This document shows, in pieces, positions 10,722 to 20,704 of a DNA stretch of 64,000 nt. The first letter of the stretch is position 1. Each line of letters starts with the position of its first letter. The notes beneath the pieces were generated by a model. That model saw nothing but the letters and a program-made list of their open reading frames with translations. It searched no databases and was not told the DNA's origin. Both the position numbers and the translations under genes were made by a program. The DNA is from Paraburkholderia nodosa (lineage in GTDB: Bacteria; Pseudomonadota; Gammaproteobacteria; Burkholderiales; Burkholderiaceae): positions 17,975-81,974 of the forward strand of contig NZ_MCNV01000030.1 in assembly GCF_001718195.1 (NCBI RefSeq), in the 5' to 3' direction.

Positions 10722-11462
10722 ATGTCCTATCACTGGAACTGGGGCATTCTGCTCAGCCCGGTCTCGACGGGCGAACCCACCACGTACCTCGGCTGGATCC
10801 TCTCCGGCCTCTGGGTGACGGTCTCGGTGTCGCTGTGCGCGTGGGTGATCGCGCTCATCGTCGGGTCGTTCTTCGGCGTGCTGCGCACGGTGCCGAACAG
10901 GTTTCTCGCGGGCGTCGGCACAGTTTATGTGGCGATCTTCCGCAATATTCCGCTTATCGCGCAGTTCTTCATCTGGTACTTCGTGCTGCCGGAAATCGTG
11001 CCGCAATCGATAGGCAATGCGTTCAAGCAATCGCCGCCGGGCGTGCAGTTCTTCTCGGCGTCGGTCGTGTGTCTCGGGCTCTTTACCGCGGCGCGTGTAT
11101 GCGAACAGGTGCGCTCGGGCATCAACGCGCTGCCGCGCGGCCAGCGCGCAGCCGGCCTCGCCATGGGCTTCACGCAGTGGCAGACGTACCGCTATGTGCT
11201 GCTGCCGGTGGCGTACCGCATCATCGTGCCGCCGCTCACGTCGGAGTTCCTCAACATCTTCAAGAACTCGGCGGTCGCCTCGACGATCGGTCTGCTCGAC
11301 TTGTCGGCCCAGGCGCGTCAGCTCGTCGACTACACGGCGCAGACCTATGAGTCGTTCATCGCCGTCACGCTCGCTTATGTGCTCATCAACCTCGTCGTCA
11401 TGACGCTCATGCGCTGGGTCGAGGCGAAGTCGCGTCTGCCCGGCTACATCGGAGGCAAGTGA
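10722..11462 (+). CDS. gltJ: Glutamate/aspartate ABC transporter permease GltJ
   Basis: One of two inner-membrane permeases of the importer. It has 246 residues with several hydrophobic helices and the His/Glu/Gln-type permease start YLGWILSGLWVTVSVSL. The EAA-loop region reads GQRAAGLAMGFTQWQTYRYVLLP. The ATG follows GGAG at 10711-10714. Its TGA overlaps the first base of the gltK ATG. Confidence 0.94.
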   Translation: MSYHWNWGILLSPVSTGEPTTYLGWILSGLWVTVSVSLCAWVIALIVGSFFGVLRTVPNRFLAGVGTVYVAIFRNIPLIAQFFIWYFVLPEIVPQSIGNAFKQSPPGVQFFSASVVCLGLFTAARVCEQVRSGINALPRGQRAAGLAMGFTQWQTYRYVLLPVAYRIIVPPLTSEFLNIFKNSAVASTIGLLDLSAQARQLVDYTAQTYESFIAVTLAYVLINLVVMTLMRWVEAKSRLPGYIGGK

Positions 11463-12135
11463 TGCATCATTTCGACTGGAGCGGCATTCCGGGCGCGCTG
11501 CCCACGCTGTGGACGGGCGCGATCATCACGTTCAAGATCACGCTGTGCGCGATCGTGGTCGGCATTCTCTGGGGCACGCTGCTCGCGCTCATGCGGCTTT
11601 CCAGCGTGAAGCCGCTCGAATGGTTCGCCAAGGGCTACGTCACGGTCTTCCGCTCGATCCCGCTCGTGATGGTCCTGCTGTGGTTCTTCCTGATCGTGCC
11701 GCAGGTGCTGCAAAACGTGCTGGGCCTGTCGCCCGACATCGACATTCGCCTCGCGTCCGCGATGATCGCGTTCTCGCTGTTCGAGGCCGCGTATTATTCG
11801 GAGATCATTCGTGCGGGCATTCAGGCGGTGCCGCGCGGGCAGGTGAACGCTGCGTTCGCGCTCGGCATGCGCTATGGCCGGGCCATGCAATACGTAGTGC
11901 TGCCGCAGGCGTTCCGCGCGATGGTGCCGCTGTTGCTTACGCAGGCCATCGTGCTGTTTCAGGACACCTCGCTCGTGTACGTGATCAGCCTCGCCGACTT
12001 CTTCCGCACATCCACCAATATCGGCGACCGTGACGGGACGATGGTCGAGATGGTACTGTTCGCGGGCGCGTGTTATTTCGTGATTTGCGTGATCGCGTCG
12101 AGCCTCGTGAAAGGTCTTCAGAAAAAGGTCGCAAG

Positions 12136-12139
<4 letters not shown>
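11462..12139 (+). CDS. gltK: Glutamate/aspartate ABC transporter permease GltK
   Basis: Second permease subunit, 225 residues from ATG 11462; a GTG one codon earlier is an alternative. The EAA-type loop GQVNAAFALGMRYGRAMQYVVLP couples to the ATPase. GGAGG lies just upstream inside gltJ. Stop overlaps the gltL ATG (ATGA), so translation is coupled. Confidence 0.94.
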
Positions 12140-12861
<722 letters not shown>

Positions 12862-12877
12862 GGCTTCGTACGCTTCG

Positions 12878-12916
12878 AAAAAAAGCCGCGCTCGAATGAT
12901 GCGCGGCTTTTTTTGT
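12878..12916. terminator. Bidirectional terminator after gltL
   Basis: AAAGCCGCGC...GCGCGGCTTT stem with a 9-base loop, flanked by A-rich and T-rich runs, between converging genes. Confidence 0.93.
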
Positions 12917-12933
12917 TTTGGGCGTGGCCCGGC

Positions 12934-13842
12934 TTACTCGCCCCAGGTCTGCAGTGCGTCCACCGCTTCCGGGTCGATCTCGCGCGGCTGCCCGGCGCAC
13001 GGTGCGCTGGCCGACGCGTCGAGCGACGGGTTGGCGAGCTTGTCGAGCACCTTTTGCGGCACCGGCACGCTTGTCCTGGCGATCACGTCGCCGTGCTGGA
13101 ACATCAGCAGGTCGCCGGGAGCGAAGCGCGTCCAGACCTCGTTGTCGGTGAGCGGTGCGGTGGCGATCACGGCCACGCGGTCCTCGGGCGTCGTGTACTT
13201 GGCGAAGTCGATGGAGACATCGGCATCGACGAGATGGGCCGTCGAGAACGGCCAGCGTCGCACGAGATAGTAGAGATGCGTCGAACAATGCGCGAACAGC
13301 GCCTGGCCGTTCGACATCAGGAAGTTGAAGACGCCGAACTGCGTGACCTCGCGCGTGAGCGACTCCAGCGCCGCGAACAGCTCGGCGAGCGGCGGCTGCG
13401 CACCGGGGAACGCCTTGCGCAAGCCTTGTAGCAGCAGGCAGAACGCGCGCTCGCTATCGGTCGTGCCAACCGGCTGGTAGACGCCCGACATCACCGGATT
13501 GAAGTCCTGAAGGTCGCCGTTGTGCGCGAAGATCCAGTGCCGGCCCCACAGCTCGCGCTGGAACGGATGACTGTTTTCGAGCGCGCAGTTGCCCTGCGTG
13601 GCCTTGCGGATGTGGGCGATGGTGTTGCGCGACTTGATGGGGTAGTGCTTGACCATCTCGGCGATCGGCGAACGTGCCGAGGCCTCGTTGTCGATGAAGA
13701 GGCGGCAGGCCTTGTCCTCGAAGAACGCGATACCCCAGCCGTCGGCGTGGTGATCGGTGGCGCCGCCGCGCGCCGCGAATCCTGTGAAGGAGAACGTGAC
13801 GTCCGTCGGCGCGGCGCAATTCATTCCGAGAAGTTGGCACAT
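12934..13842 (-). CDS. Class II glutamine amidotransferase, YafJ-like
   Basis: A 302-residue protein that is all class II GATase fold. The mature nucleophile would be Cys2 (MCQLLGMNC). HADGWGIAFFED, HIRKATQG and FAHNGDLQDF are the conserved glutamine-site segments. No synthetase domain is attached, as in E. coli YafJ. The substrate of the released ammonia, if any, is unknown. Confidence 0.9.
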   Translation of the reverse strand: MCQLLGMNCAAPTDVTFSFTGFAARGGATDHHADGWGIAFFEDKACRLFIDNEASARSPIAEMVKHYPIKSRNTIAHIRKATQGNCALENSHPFQRELWGRHWIFAHNGDLQDFNPVMSGVYQPVGTTDSERAFCLLLQGLRKAFPGAQPPLAELFAALESLTREVTQFGVFNFLMSNGQALFAHCSTHLYYLVRRWPFSTAHLVDADVSIDFAKYTTPEDRVAVIATAPLTDNEVWTRFAPGDLLMFQHGDVIARTSVPVPQKVLDKLANPSLDASASAPCAGQPREIDPEAVDALQTWGE

Positions 13843-14207
13843 GGTGCTGATGGTGCGTAATGCGACTGGGACGGCTGAGGCGGCGGCTGCAGTGGTAGGC
13901 GGGACCCGCCGTCGACCCGTTACAATGATGATTTTCCAAGCATATCACCGGCCTGCGGGTCGCCAATACGAAATTTGTCGGATGCATTGCAGGCCTGCAT
14001 AGAAGGGCGCGTGCCGGGGGCGATGCAGCGCGGATTGTCGTGTGTACGCGACGGTGCGGGCAATGCACAGGTTGGATCGGCATCGATCGTCGCCGCGTTT
14101 TTCCCCGTGATATGCCCGGAATTTCCGGCAGCCTGAGCGCGTTTCAAGCGAACTTGCCGCCGTTCATTCATACCGCTGTTGGTTCACTACCGCGCCTGAC
14201 TCTTGCC
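13843..14207. other. Divergent intergenic region, amidotransferase / pyrC
   Basis: 365 bp between divergent genes. TACAAT at 13921-13926 is a possible -10 for pyrC without a clear -35. No terminator, repeat or coding stretch is convincing. An in-frame extension of pyrC into this region is rejected because it has no family similarity. Confidence 0.4.
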
Positions 14208-15263
14208 ATGAACGCCTCTTCCCCCTCGACTCTCACGCTCGCCCGCCCCGACGACTGGCACCTGCACGTGCGCGACGGCGCGATGCTCGCGGCCGTGCTG
14301 CCGCATACGGCGCGCCAGTTCGGCCGCGCGATCATCATGCCGAACCTCAAGCCGCCGGTCACGACGACCGAGCAGGCCGCCGCCTACCGCGAGCGCATTC
14401 TCGCGGCGCTGCCGGCGGGCTCGACGTTCGAGCCGCTGATGACGCTCTATCTCACCGACAACACGCCGCCCGAGGAAATCCGCCGCGCGAAGGCGAGCGG
14501 CTTCGTGCACGGCGTGAAGCTGTACCCGGCGGGCGCGACGACGAATTCGGACGCCGGCGTGACCGACATCCGCAAGTGTGCGAAGACGCTCGAAGTCATG
14601 CAGGAAGTGGGCATGCCGCTGCTCGTGCACGGTGAAGTGACGAGCGCCGACATCGACCTGTTCGACCGCGAGAAGGTCTTCATCGACCGCGTGATGATTC
14701 CGACGCGCCGCGATTTTCCGGGTCTCAAGGTGGTGTTCGAGCACATCACGACGAAGGACGCCGTCGACTACATCCGCGCCGATCATGCCGCGCCCGGTCT
14801 ACTCGGCGCGACGATCACCGCGCATCATCTGCTCTACAACCGCAACGCGATCTTCCAGGGCGGCATTCGTCCGCATTACTACTGCCTGCCCGTGCTCAAG
14901 CGCGAGACGCATCGCGTGGCGCTCGTGGACGCGGCGACCTCGGGCGATCATCGCTTCTTCCTCGGCACCGACAGCGCGCCGCACCCGAAGGGCCTGAAAG
15001 AGCACGCGTGCGGCTGCGCGGGCTGCTACACGGCGCTGCACGCGCTCGAGCTGTACGCCGAAGCGTTCGACAATGCGGGCGCGCTCGACAAGCTCGAGGG
15101 CTTCGCGAGCTTTTACGGCGCGGACTTCTACGGCCTGCCGCGCGCGACCGAAACGGTCACGCTGCGTCGCGAGAGCTGGACGCTGCCCGCCGAAGTCGAG
15201 GCGGGCGGCACGCCCGTCGTGCCGCTGCGCGGCGGCGAGACGATCGGCTGGAAACTCGCTTGA
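14208..15263 (+). CDS. pyrC: Dihydroorotase (homodimeric type)
   Basis: Third step of pyrimidine synthesis: it cyclises carbamoyl-aspartate to dihydroorotate using two zinc ions. It has 351 residues, like E. coli PyrC. The metal site HLHVRDG is at 18-24. The lysine expected to be carbamylated lies in FVHGVKLYPAGATTNS. FLGTDSAPH carries the catalytic aspartate. The start is chosen at MNASSPST, where family similarity begins. Confidence 0.96.
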   Translation: MNASSPSTLTLARPDDWHLHVRDGAMLAAVLPHTARQFGRAIIMPNLKPPVTTTEQAAAYRERILAALPAGSTFEPLMTLYLTDNTPPEEIRRAKASGFVHGVKLYPAGATTNSDAGVTDIRKCAKTLEVMQEVGMPLLVHGEVTSADIDLFDREKVFIDRVMIPTRRDFPGLKVVFEHITTKDAVDYIRADHAAPGLLGATITAHHLLYNRNAIFQGGIRPHYYCLPVLKRETHRVALVDAATSGDHRFFLGTDSAPHPKGLKEHACGCAGCYTALHALELYAEAFDNAGALDKLEGFASFYGADFYGLPRATETVTLRRESWTLPAEVEAGGTPVVPLRGGETIGWKLA

Positions 15264-15334
15264 ACGAGGCGGGGCCAGGTGTGGCTGCGGGCGCAACGGT
15301 TGGCCCGGCCGGCGCAGTCGATGCGCCCGCACCG

Positions 15335-16210
15335 ATGCCCGCGCGCGCGCCTCGCCGGGCCATGCCGCTGGGCAGTTTCACCGACATCGACTGGGCCCGC
15401 CCGTGGTTCGCGCAACACGAAACGCGCGGCCGGCGCTGGCAGCAGGCCGCGCTGGCGGGATACGCGGCGTACCTGGATGCGCTGAACGCCGATGCGCTGG
15501 CCGCCGTCCAAATCACGGGCCGCGGCCGGCCGCTGCGCTTCATCGCCCAGGACGACCTGCCCGAAGGCTCGGCCTATGAGGCGCATATCGCGGCGACGGG
15601 CTGCGTGCCGACGCGTCACAACCTCCACGACTTCTTCAACGCGCTCGCCTGGTTCGCGTTCCCGCGCATCAAGGCGACGCTGAACGCGCGCCAGGCCGCG
15701 GCGATCGACGTGCTGGGCGTGGGCCCCACGCGCGGCGGCGTGCGCGACGCGCTCACGCTGTTCGACGAGAACGCGGTGCTCTTTGCCTCATCGGATGCGC
15801 CGCTGGTCGCGGCGTTGCGCGGCTTCGACTGGCGCACGCTGTTCGTGGCGCAGCGCGCTGGCTGGGAAGCGGCTTTCGGGGAGACGATCGGCGCGGCGCG
15901 CTGCGAAGTCCGCGTATTCGGCCATGCGCTGCTCGAAAAGATGATCTCGCCTTATGCGGCGTGCACGGCGCACGCCTGGGTGGTCGAGGTGCCGCAAGCG
16001 TATTTCACGTGGCCGCGCGCGCAACGCGACGCGTATCTGGACGAGACAGTGAGCGTCTCGCTCGCCGCCGATGCCACGCATGAGGCGCTCAATGGGCGCA
16101 GCTTTGCGCCGCTGCCGGTGCTCGGCATTCCGGGCTGGTGGGCGCAAAACGAGCACCCGTCGTTCTACGACGACACCACAGTCTTTCGCGCCGGCCGCCG
16201 GACTCGCTAA
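15335..16210 (+). CDS. DUF3025 family protein
   Basis: Function unknown. The 291 residues from ATG 15335 match the DUF3025 family by features such as HNLHDFFNALAWFAFPRIKATLN, where HNLHDFFN is the family hallmark. The frame is open back through pyrC. A TTG at 15260 would give an overlap with the pyrC stop and a 316-residue protein with an Ala/Gly/Pro-rich start; an ATG at 15362 is a third option. Close linkage to pyrC suggests co-transcription but does not give a role. Confidence 0.82.
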   Translation: MPARAPRRAMPLGSFTDIDWARPWFAQHETRGRRWQQAALAGYAAYLDALNADALAAVQITGRGRPLRFIAQDDLPEGSAYEAHIAATGCVPTRHNLHDFFNALAWFAFPRIKATLNARQAAAIDVLGVGPTRGGVRDALTLFDENAVLFASSDAPLVAALRGFDWRTLFVAQRAGWEAAFGETIGAARCEVRVFGHALLEKMISPYAACTAHAWVVEVPQAYFTWPRAQRDAYLDETVSVSLAADATHEALNGRSFAPLPVLGIPGWWAQNEHPSFYDDTTVFRAGRRTR

Positions 16211-16279
16211 ATGCCAGGCAGGCGGCAAGCGATCCGGCCCCCGGCGCGGCGCGCCAGCCCGTGCTAATATCGCGCCTCG

Positions 16280-16689
<410 letters not shown>

Positions 16690-16703
16690 AGCCTCATTCA
16701 TGC

Positions 16704-16750
16704 AAAAAGCCGGCGCGGTTCTTCGCAGAACCGCGCCGGCTTTTTCTTTT
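16704..16750. terminator. Terminator after rnpB
   Basis: AAAAAGCCGGCGCGGTTC / GAACCGCGCCGGCTTTTT perfect 18-bp hairpin with a T-run; it also faces the converging OsmC-family gene. Confidence 0.95.
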
Positions 16751-16760
16751 GCCGCCGATA

Positions 16761-17183
16761 TTAAGCCGCGACGATCTCGAACGTATGCGTGATCTCGGCA
16801 GTCTTGCCGATCATGATCGACGCCGAGCAGTACTTGTCGTGCGAGAGGTTGATCGCGCGCTCCACGGTGGCTGGGTTCAGGTTCTTGCCGGTCACGGTGA
16901 AGTGGAAGTGGATCTTCGTGAAGACCTTGGGGTCTTCGCTCGCGCGCTCGGCCTTGAGCGTCACGCTGCAGCCGCTCACTTCCTGGCGGCTCTTCTTGAG
17001 GATCAGCACTACGTCGTAGGCCGTGCAACCGCCCGTGCCGAGCAGCACCATTTCCATCGGCCGCGGCGCGAGGTTGTGGCCGCCGCCTTCCGGTGCGCCG
17101 TCCATGTTGACGAGATGGCCGCTGCCCGTTTCGGCTGCGAACGCCATGCCGTCCTGACCCATCCAGCTAACTTTGCATTCCAT
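16761..17183 (-). CDS. OsmC-family protein, YhfA-like
   Basis: A 140-residue OsmC/Ohr-fold protein. The motifs PRPMEMVLLGTGGCTAYD and KKSRQEVSGCSVTL carry the two cysteines used for peroxide reduction in this superfamily. The wording as a whole matches E. coli YhfA, whose physiological role is unclear. I start at MECKVSW; the longer open frame upstream is not family-like. Transcription converges on rnpB. Confidence 0.9.
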   Translation of the reverse strand: MECKVSWMGQDGMAFAAETGSGHLVNMDGAPEGGGHNLAPRPMEMVLLGTGGCTAYDVVLILKKSRQEVSGCSVTLKAERASEDPKVFTKIHFHFTVTGKNLNPATVERAINLSHDKYCSASIMIGKTAEITHTFEIVAA

Positions 17184-17477
17184 ATGCGTATGCCCCTGCG
17201 CGGTTTCTTGATTCAGATGGCATTGTAGCCCGCCCCTTACTGGTATGTCCGGGGGGCACGGCGGCGCGCGCCTTATGCCACCTGCTTGAATGTTGCGTCG
17301 CGACATCCTATCGACAAGGCGGATTTCCCTGACGCAATTAGGGGTTTCGCTCTAGCTGTCCTGGATGCTTTTCGCGGGCTGGATTTTCAACCCGCTGATT
17401 TTTAAGAAATTCTCTTCCGGTACGTCGTTTCGATTGTATTTCACATTGTGGTGTTAGATTTCGCAATGCAAATGTCC
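17184..17477. other. Intergenic region upstream of the candidate sRNA
   Basis: About 290 bp, locally AT-richer than its surroundings (17.38-17.46 kb). It should contain the minus-strand promoter of the OsmC-family gene. Nothing else is recognisable. Confidence 0.4.
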
Positions 17478-17506
17478 TTGCGCCGCACAAGGCCCGTCCG
17501 TATAAT
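17478..17506 (+). promoter_or_regulatory. Sigma-70 promoter of candidate sRNA
   Basis: TTGCGC (17478-17483), exactly 17 bp, then a perfect TATAAT (17501-17506). Predicted transcription start at about 17513-17515. Confidence 0.75.
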
Positions 17507-17513
17507 CCGTCTC

Positions 17514-17607
17514 ATTGGTTGTCGTGCTTCACGACACCTCAGCATGTCTCCTCCACCCTCCTCAAAAGAGTGGATTAAGCCCGAACAAACGCGTTCGGGC
17601 TTTTTTT
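17514..17607 (+). ncRNA. Candidate trans-acting small RNA with two anti-SD motifs
   Basis: A compact unit of about 94 nt lies between a consensus promoter and a strong terminator. The 5' hairpin is TGTCGTG-ctt-CACGACA (17520-17536). An apparently unpaired tract TCTCCTCCACCCTCCTC (17547-17563) holds CCTCC twice, the complement of a Shine-Dalgarno core. The 3' hairpin is the terminator. The only ORFs across it run through the terminator and have no RBS. CCUCC-loop sRNAs (CcsR/cuckoo type) are known in Alphaproteobacteria; kinship is not claimed. Confidence 0.65.
17577..17607 (+). terminator. Terminator of candidate sRNA
   Basis: AAGCCCGAACaaacgcGTTCGGGCTT followed by an uninterrupted T-run (17599-17607). 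Confidence 0.9.
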
Positions 17608-17657
17608 CGTCTGCCGCCCTCGGCTTGTCCCGTCCGTAACGCGCCGCAAGCAAATTT

Positions 17658-17687
17658 TTGACTCGCGACTGAATTTCCCTTTATAAT
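17658..17687 (+). promoter_or_regulatory. rplM-rpsI promoter
   Basis: TTGACT (17658-17663), 18 bp, TATAAT (17682-17687). Predicted start near 17694, which gives an untranslated leader of about 125 nt. Confidence 0.75.
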
Positions 17688-17818
17688 CGTAGGTTCTCCG
17701 CATCCATGTCCGCGCGGAGACGGGGAAACTCGAACCAGGGAGAGCCTGCGCCGACGTCAACGAGCGTCACCATATAAGCAGGACCAAAACAGGGCACAGC
17801 ATTTTTTTTGGATCGATC

Positions 17819-18247
17819 ATGAAGACTTTTTCCGCCAAGGCACATGAAGTGCAGCGCGAATGGTACGTGATTGACGCGACGGATAAGGTTCTCGGCCGTG
17901 TCGCCAGCGAAGTGGCACGCCGTCTTCGCGGCAAGCACAAGCCTGAGTTCACCCCGCACGTCGACACTGGTGATTTCATCATCATCATCAACGCCGGCAA
18001 GCTGAAGGTCACGGGCAACAAGACCACCGACAAGAAGTACTACCGTCACTCGGGTTACCCGGGCGGTATCTACGAAACGACGTTCGGCAAGATGCAGGAA
18101 CGCTTCCCGGGCCGCGCGCTCGAGAAGGCCGTCAAGGGCATGCTGCCGAAGGGCCCGCTCGGCTACGCGATGATCAAGAAGCTGAAGGTCTACGCTGACG
18201 CAACGCACCCGCATTCGGCGCAACAGCCGAAGGCGCTCGAGATCTAA
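17819..18247 (+). CDS. rplM: 50S ribosomal protein L13
   Basis: Component of the large ribosomal subunit, 142 residues, the family length. Conserved wording includes KTFSAKAHEVQREWYVIDAT, GRVASEVARRLRGKHKPEFTP and the signature AVKGMLPKGPLGYAMIKKLKVY. The start lies 4 bases after GGATCGATC, with no strong SD, below a T-rich run in the leader. First gene of the conserved rplM-rpsI pair. Confidence 0.98.
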   Translation: MKTFSAKAHEVQREWYVIDATDKVLGRVASEVARRLRGKHKPEFTPHVDTGDFIIIINAGKLKVTGNKTTDKKYYRHSGYPGGIYETTFGKMQERFPGRALEKAVKGMLPKGPLGYAMIKKLKVYADATHPHSAQQPKALEI

Positions 18248-18258
18248 GGGGAGCCCAC

Positions 18259-18651
18259 ATGATCGGTAACTGGAATTACGGTACGGGCCGCCGCAAGAGC
18301 GCCGTCGCTCGTGTCTTCATCAAGTCGGGCAAGGGCGAAATCGTCGTCAACGGCAAGCCCATCGCTGACTACTTCTCGCGCGAAACGTCGCTGATGATCG
18401 TGCGTCAACCGCTGGAACTCACGAACCACGGCACGACGTTCGACATCAAGGTGAACGTGACGGGCGGCGGCGAAACCGGCCAGGCCGGCGCAGTTCGCCA
18501 CGGCATCACGCGCGCGCTGATGGACTACGACGCAACGCTCAAGCCGGCACTGTCGCAAGCTGGCTTCGTGACCCGTGACGCACGTGAAGTGGAACGTAAG
18601 AAGGTCGGTTTCCACAAGGCACGTCGCCGCAAGCAGTTCTCGAAGCGTTAA
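18259..18651 (+). CDS. rpsI: 30S ribosomal protein S9
   Basis: 130 residues, the family length. Begins NWNYGTGRRKSAVARVFIKSG and ends in the basic tail KKVGFHKARRRKQFSKR that reaches toward the P-site tRNA. It follows rplM by 11 bp with AAGGGGAG as RBS. Confidence 0.98.
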   Translation: MIGNWNYGTGRRKSAVARVFIKSGKGEIVVNGKPIADYFSRETSLMIVRQPLELTNHGTTFDIKVNVTGGGETGQAGAVRHGITRALMDYDATLKPALSQAGFVTRDAREVERKKVGFHKARRRKQFSKR

Positions 18652-18701
18652 TTTCGTATTGGCGCTTTGCGCCTGCGCCCCTCGCGGGGTGCAGCGCAGC
18701 T

Positions 18702-18743
18702 GCAAAAGCCGTCCGCGCTTCGTGCGCCGGGCGGCTTTTTCGT
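18702..18743 (+). terminator. Terminator after rpsI
   Basis: AAAAGCCGTCCGCGC...GCGCCGGGCGGCTTTTT imperfect GC hairpin followed by T-rich sequence. Confidence 0.85.
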
Positions 18744-18885
18744 TTGTTTTTCGTTTTCGTCGGCGCGCCGAACGTGTGGCGCGCAAGCTGCGACAAGCTG
18801 GAGAAACCCCTTGATTTCGTGGGCTTAAGCACGATATCGGGAAGAGCCCTACAATAGCGGCTAGAAGCTTTTTTGGAGAGTTCGA

Positions 18886-19251
18886 ATGAGCGCTGTCACC
18901 GAAACTACCGCGACCGAAATGCCCGGTCCCTTCGTTTTCACCGAAGCAGCGGCTGACAAGGTCAAGCAACTGATCGACGAGGAAGGCAACCCGGAGCTGA
19001 AGCTGCGCGTATTCGTGCAGGGCGGCGGCTGTTCGGGCTTCCAGTACGGATTCACGTTTGACGAAACGGTCAACGAAGACGACACCGTGATGAACCGCAA
19101 CGGCGTCCAGCTTTTGATCGACTCGATGAGCTATCAGTACCTCGTCGGCGCCGAGATCGACTACAAGGACGATCTGAACGGCGCGCAGTTCGTCATCAAG
19201 AACCCGAACGCGACCACCACGTGCGGTTGCGGCTCGTCGTTCTCGGTCTGA
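18886..19251 (+). CDS. erpA: Iron-sulfur cluster insertion protein ErpA
   Basis: A-type carrier that passes Fe-S clusters to apo-enzymes. It has 121 residues. The three cluster-ligand cysteines are Cys49 (QGGGCSGFQYGF), Cys113 and Cys115 (TTTCGCGSSFSV). Betaproteobacterial ErpA commonly has this longer N-terminus. RBS TTGGAGAG; a possible -10 TACAAT lies at 18850-18855. Confidence 0.95.
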   Translation: MSAVTETTATEMPGPFVFTEAAADKVKQLIDEEGNPELKLRVFVQGGGCSGFQYGFTFDETVNEDDTVMNRNGVQLLIDSMSYQYLVGAEIDYKDDLNGAQFVIKNPNATTTCGCGSSFSV

Positions 19252-19266
19252 TCGATTTGCTGTAAT

Positions 19267-19294
19267 AAGAAACGGGGCTTCGGCCCCGTTTCTT
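19267..19294. terminator. Bidirectional terminator erpA / anmK
   Basis: AAGAAACGGGGcttcggCCCCGTTTCTT, a perfect hairpin with a stable CTTCGG loop. Confidence 0.92.
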
Positions 19295-19310
19295 ATTGGT
19301 GCGCGCCTGC

Positions 19311-20465
19311 TTAGCGCGGATAAATCGCACCCAGCACGCGCTCGCCGGCAGCCCCGGTTACGGCCGCGAGATTGCCAGGTTCGCGTGCCACGCAGCGCAT
19401 GGCGAGCCACGCGAAGGCGAGCGGCTCCACCTGATGCGGCGGGACGCCGAGCGCTTCGGTGGTCGTGACCGGTACGCCCGCCACACCGCCCGTTTCAAGC
19501 GCCTTTTGCAGCGCGGCCATCAATGCGGCATTGCGCGCGCCGCCGCCGCAGACATACACGGCACGGCAATCGCTTGCGTGACGCTCGATCTCGCGTGCCA
19601 CGCTCACGGCGGTCAGGGCGACTAGCGTGGCCTGCACGTCGGCGGGTGTGAGCGATTCGAAGCCCTTGAGCTTGTCGTCGAGCCACTGGGCGTTGAAAAG
19701 ATCGCGACCGGTGCTCTTGGGCGGCTGCTGTTCGAAGAACGGTTCGTCCAGCAGGGCATTCAGAAGCGGCTGATGCAGATTGCCGCTCGCGGCGAACTTG
19801 CCGTTCTCGTCATAGGGCTTGCCAAGGTGCCGTTCGGCCCAGAGGTCGAGCAGAGCGTTGGCCGGGCCGCAGTCGAAGCCACGCACGGCGCCCGTCGACG
19901 AGAGCACCGTGATGTTGCTGATGCCGCCGAGGTTGCAGACCACGCGCGTTTCTTCCTGCGAACCGAACAGCGTCGCGTGGAACGCGGGCACGAGCGGTGC
20001 ACCCTGGCCGCCCGAGGCGACGTCGCGGCTGCGGAAGTCGGCGATCACGTCGATATGCGTGAGTTCCGCAAGCAGCGCCGGGTTCTGGATCTGCACGGTG
20101 TAGCCTTTCTCCGGCCGATGCCGCACGGTCTGGCCGTGCGCGCCGATCGCGCGCACCGCGGCGGGAGGCACGGTACTTCCGCGCAGCAACTCGTGGCAGC
20201 ACACCGCATAGCGGGCAGCCAGCGCGTTGCCGGCGAGCGCTTCGCGTTCGATCTCGTTCTCGCCGGGCTGCTGCAACGAAAAGAGTGCGTCGCGCAGTCC
20301 CTGTGCGAAGCCGACGAACGCCTCGGCCAGTACCACTGGCCGCTTGCCCGCCTCGAAGCGCACGGCAATGCCGTCCACGCCATCCATGCTCGTGCCCGAC
20401 ATCAGGCCGAAATACACGCCGTCGGCGGCGTGTGCGCTCTCGTTTCGTGCGTCGCGTGGCGCCAC
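19311..20465 (-). CDS. anmK: Anhydro-N-acetylmuramic acid kinase
   Basis: Phosphorylates and opens 1,6-anhydroMurNAc during recycling of peptidoglycan. It has 384 residues. The phosphate-binding start YFGLMSGTSMDGVDG, IGAHGQTVRHRP, CNLGGISNIT and the C-terminal VCGGGARN are hallmarks. I choose GTG at 20465 because AAGGAG sits 6 bases before it; the open frame extends 6 codons upstream only by reading through that RBS. Confidence 0.94.
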   Translation of the reverse strand: MAPRDARNESAHAADGVYFGLMSGTSMDGVDGIAVRFEAGKRPVVLAEAFVGFAQGLRDALFSLQQPGENEIEREALAGNALAARYAVCCHELLRGSTVPPAAVRAIGAHGQTVRHRPEKGYTVQIQNPALLAELTHIDVIADFRSRDVASGGQGAPLVPAFHATLFGSQEETRVVCNLGGISNITVLSSTGAVRGFDCGPANALLDLWAERHLGKPYDENGKFAASGNLHQPLLNALLDEPFFEQQPPKSTGRDLFNAQWLDDKLKGFESLTPADVQATLVALTAVSVAREIERHASDCRAVYVCGGGARNAALMAALQKALETGGVAGVPVTTTEALGVPPHQVEPLAFAWLAMRCVAREPGNLAAVTGAAGERVLGAIYPR

Positions 20466-20704
20466 GTTGTGCTCCTTTATCAATGCAATTCAGTGCCCTG
20501 CGAGGCAATTATCGGCGTAATGCCTCTCGAGCGTAAGCCGAACGGCTGACTGCGCACCGGCGCGGGCGAGTCTGGCACCCAATTCCCGGTCCGAGGGCGG
20601 TGCAGCCTGGCTTCGCGCGCACAAACCGCAAACCTCGGCCCGGCGAGTCGAATCACGTAAAATTGCGGCCTAGACCCAGACTTAACGACAGAACCGATCG
20701 AAGC

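Noticed and set aside
17448..17639. A 63-codon ORF across the candidate sRNA
   Set aside because: It starts before the predicted promoter, runs through the terminator, and has no RBS; the non-coding reading explains the region better.
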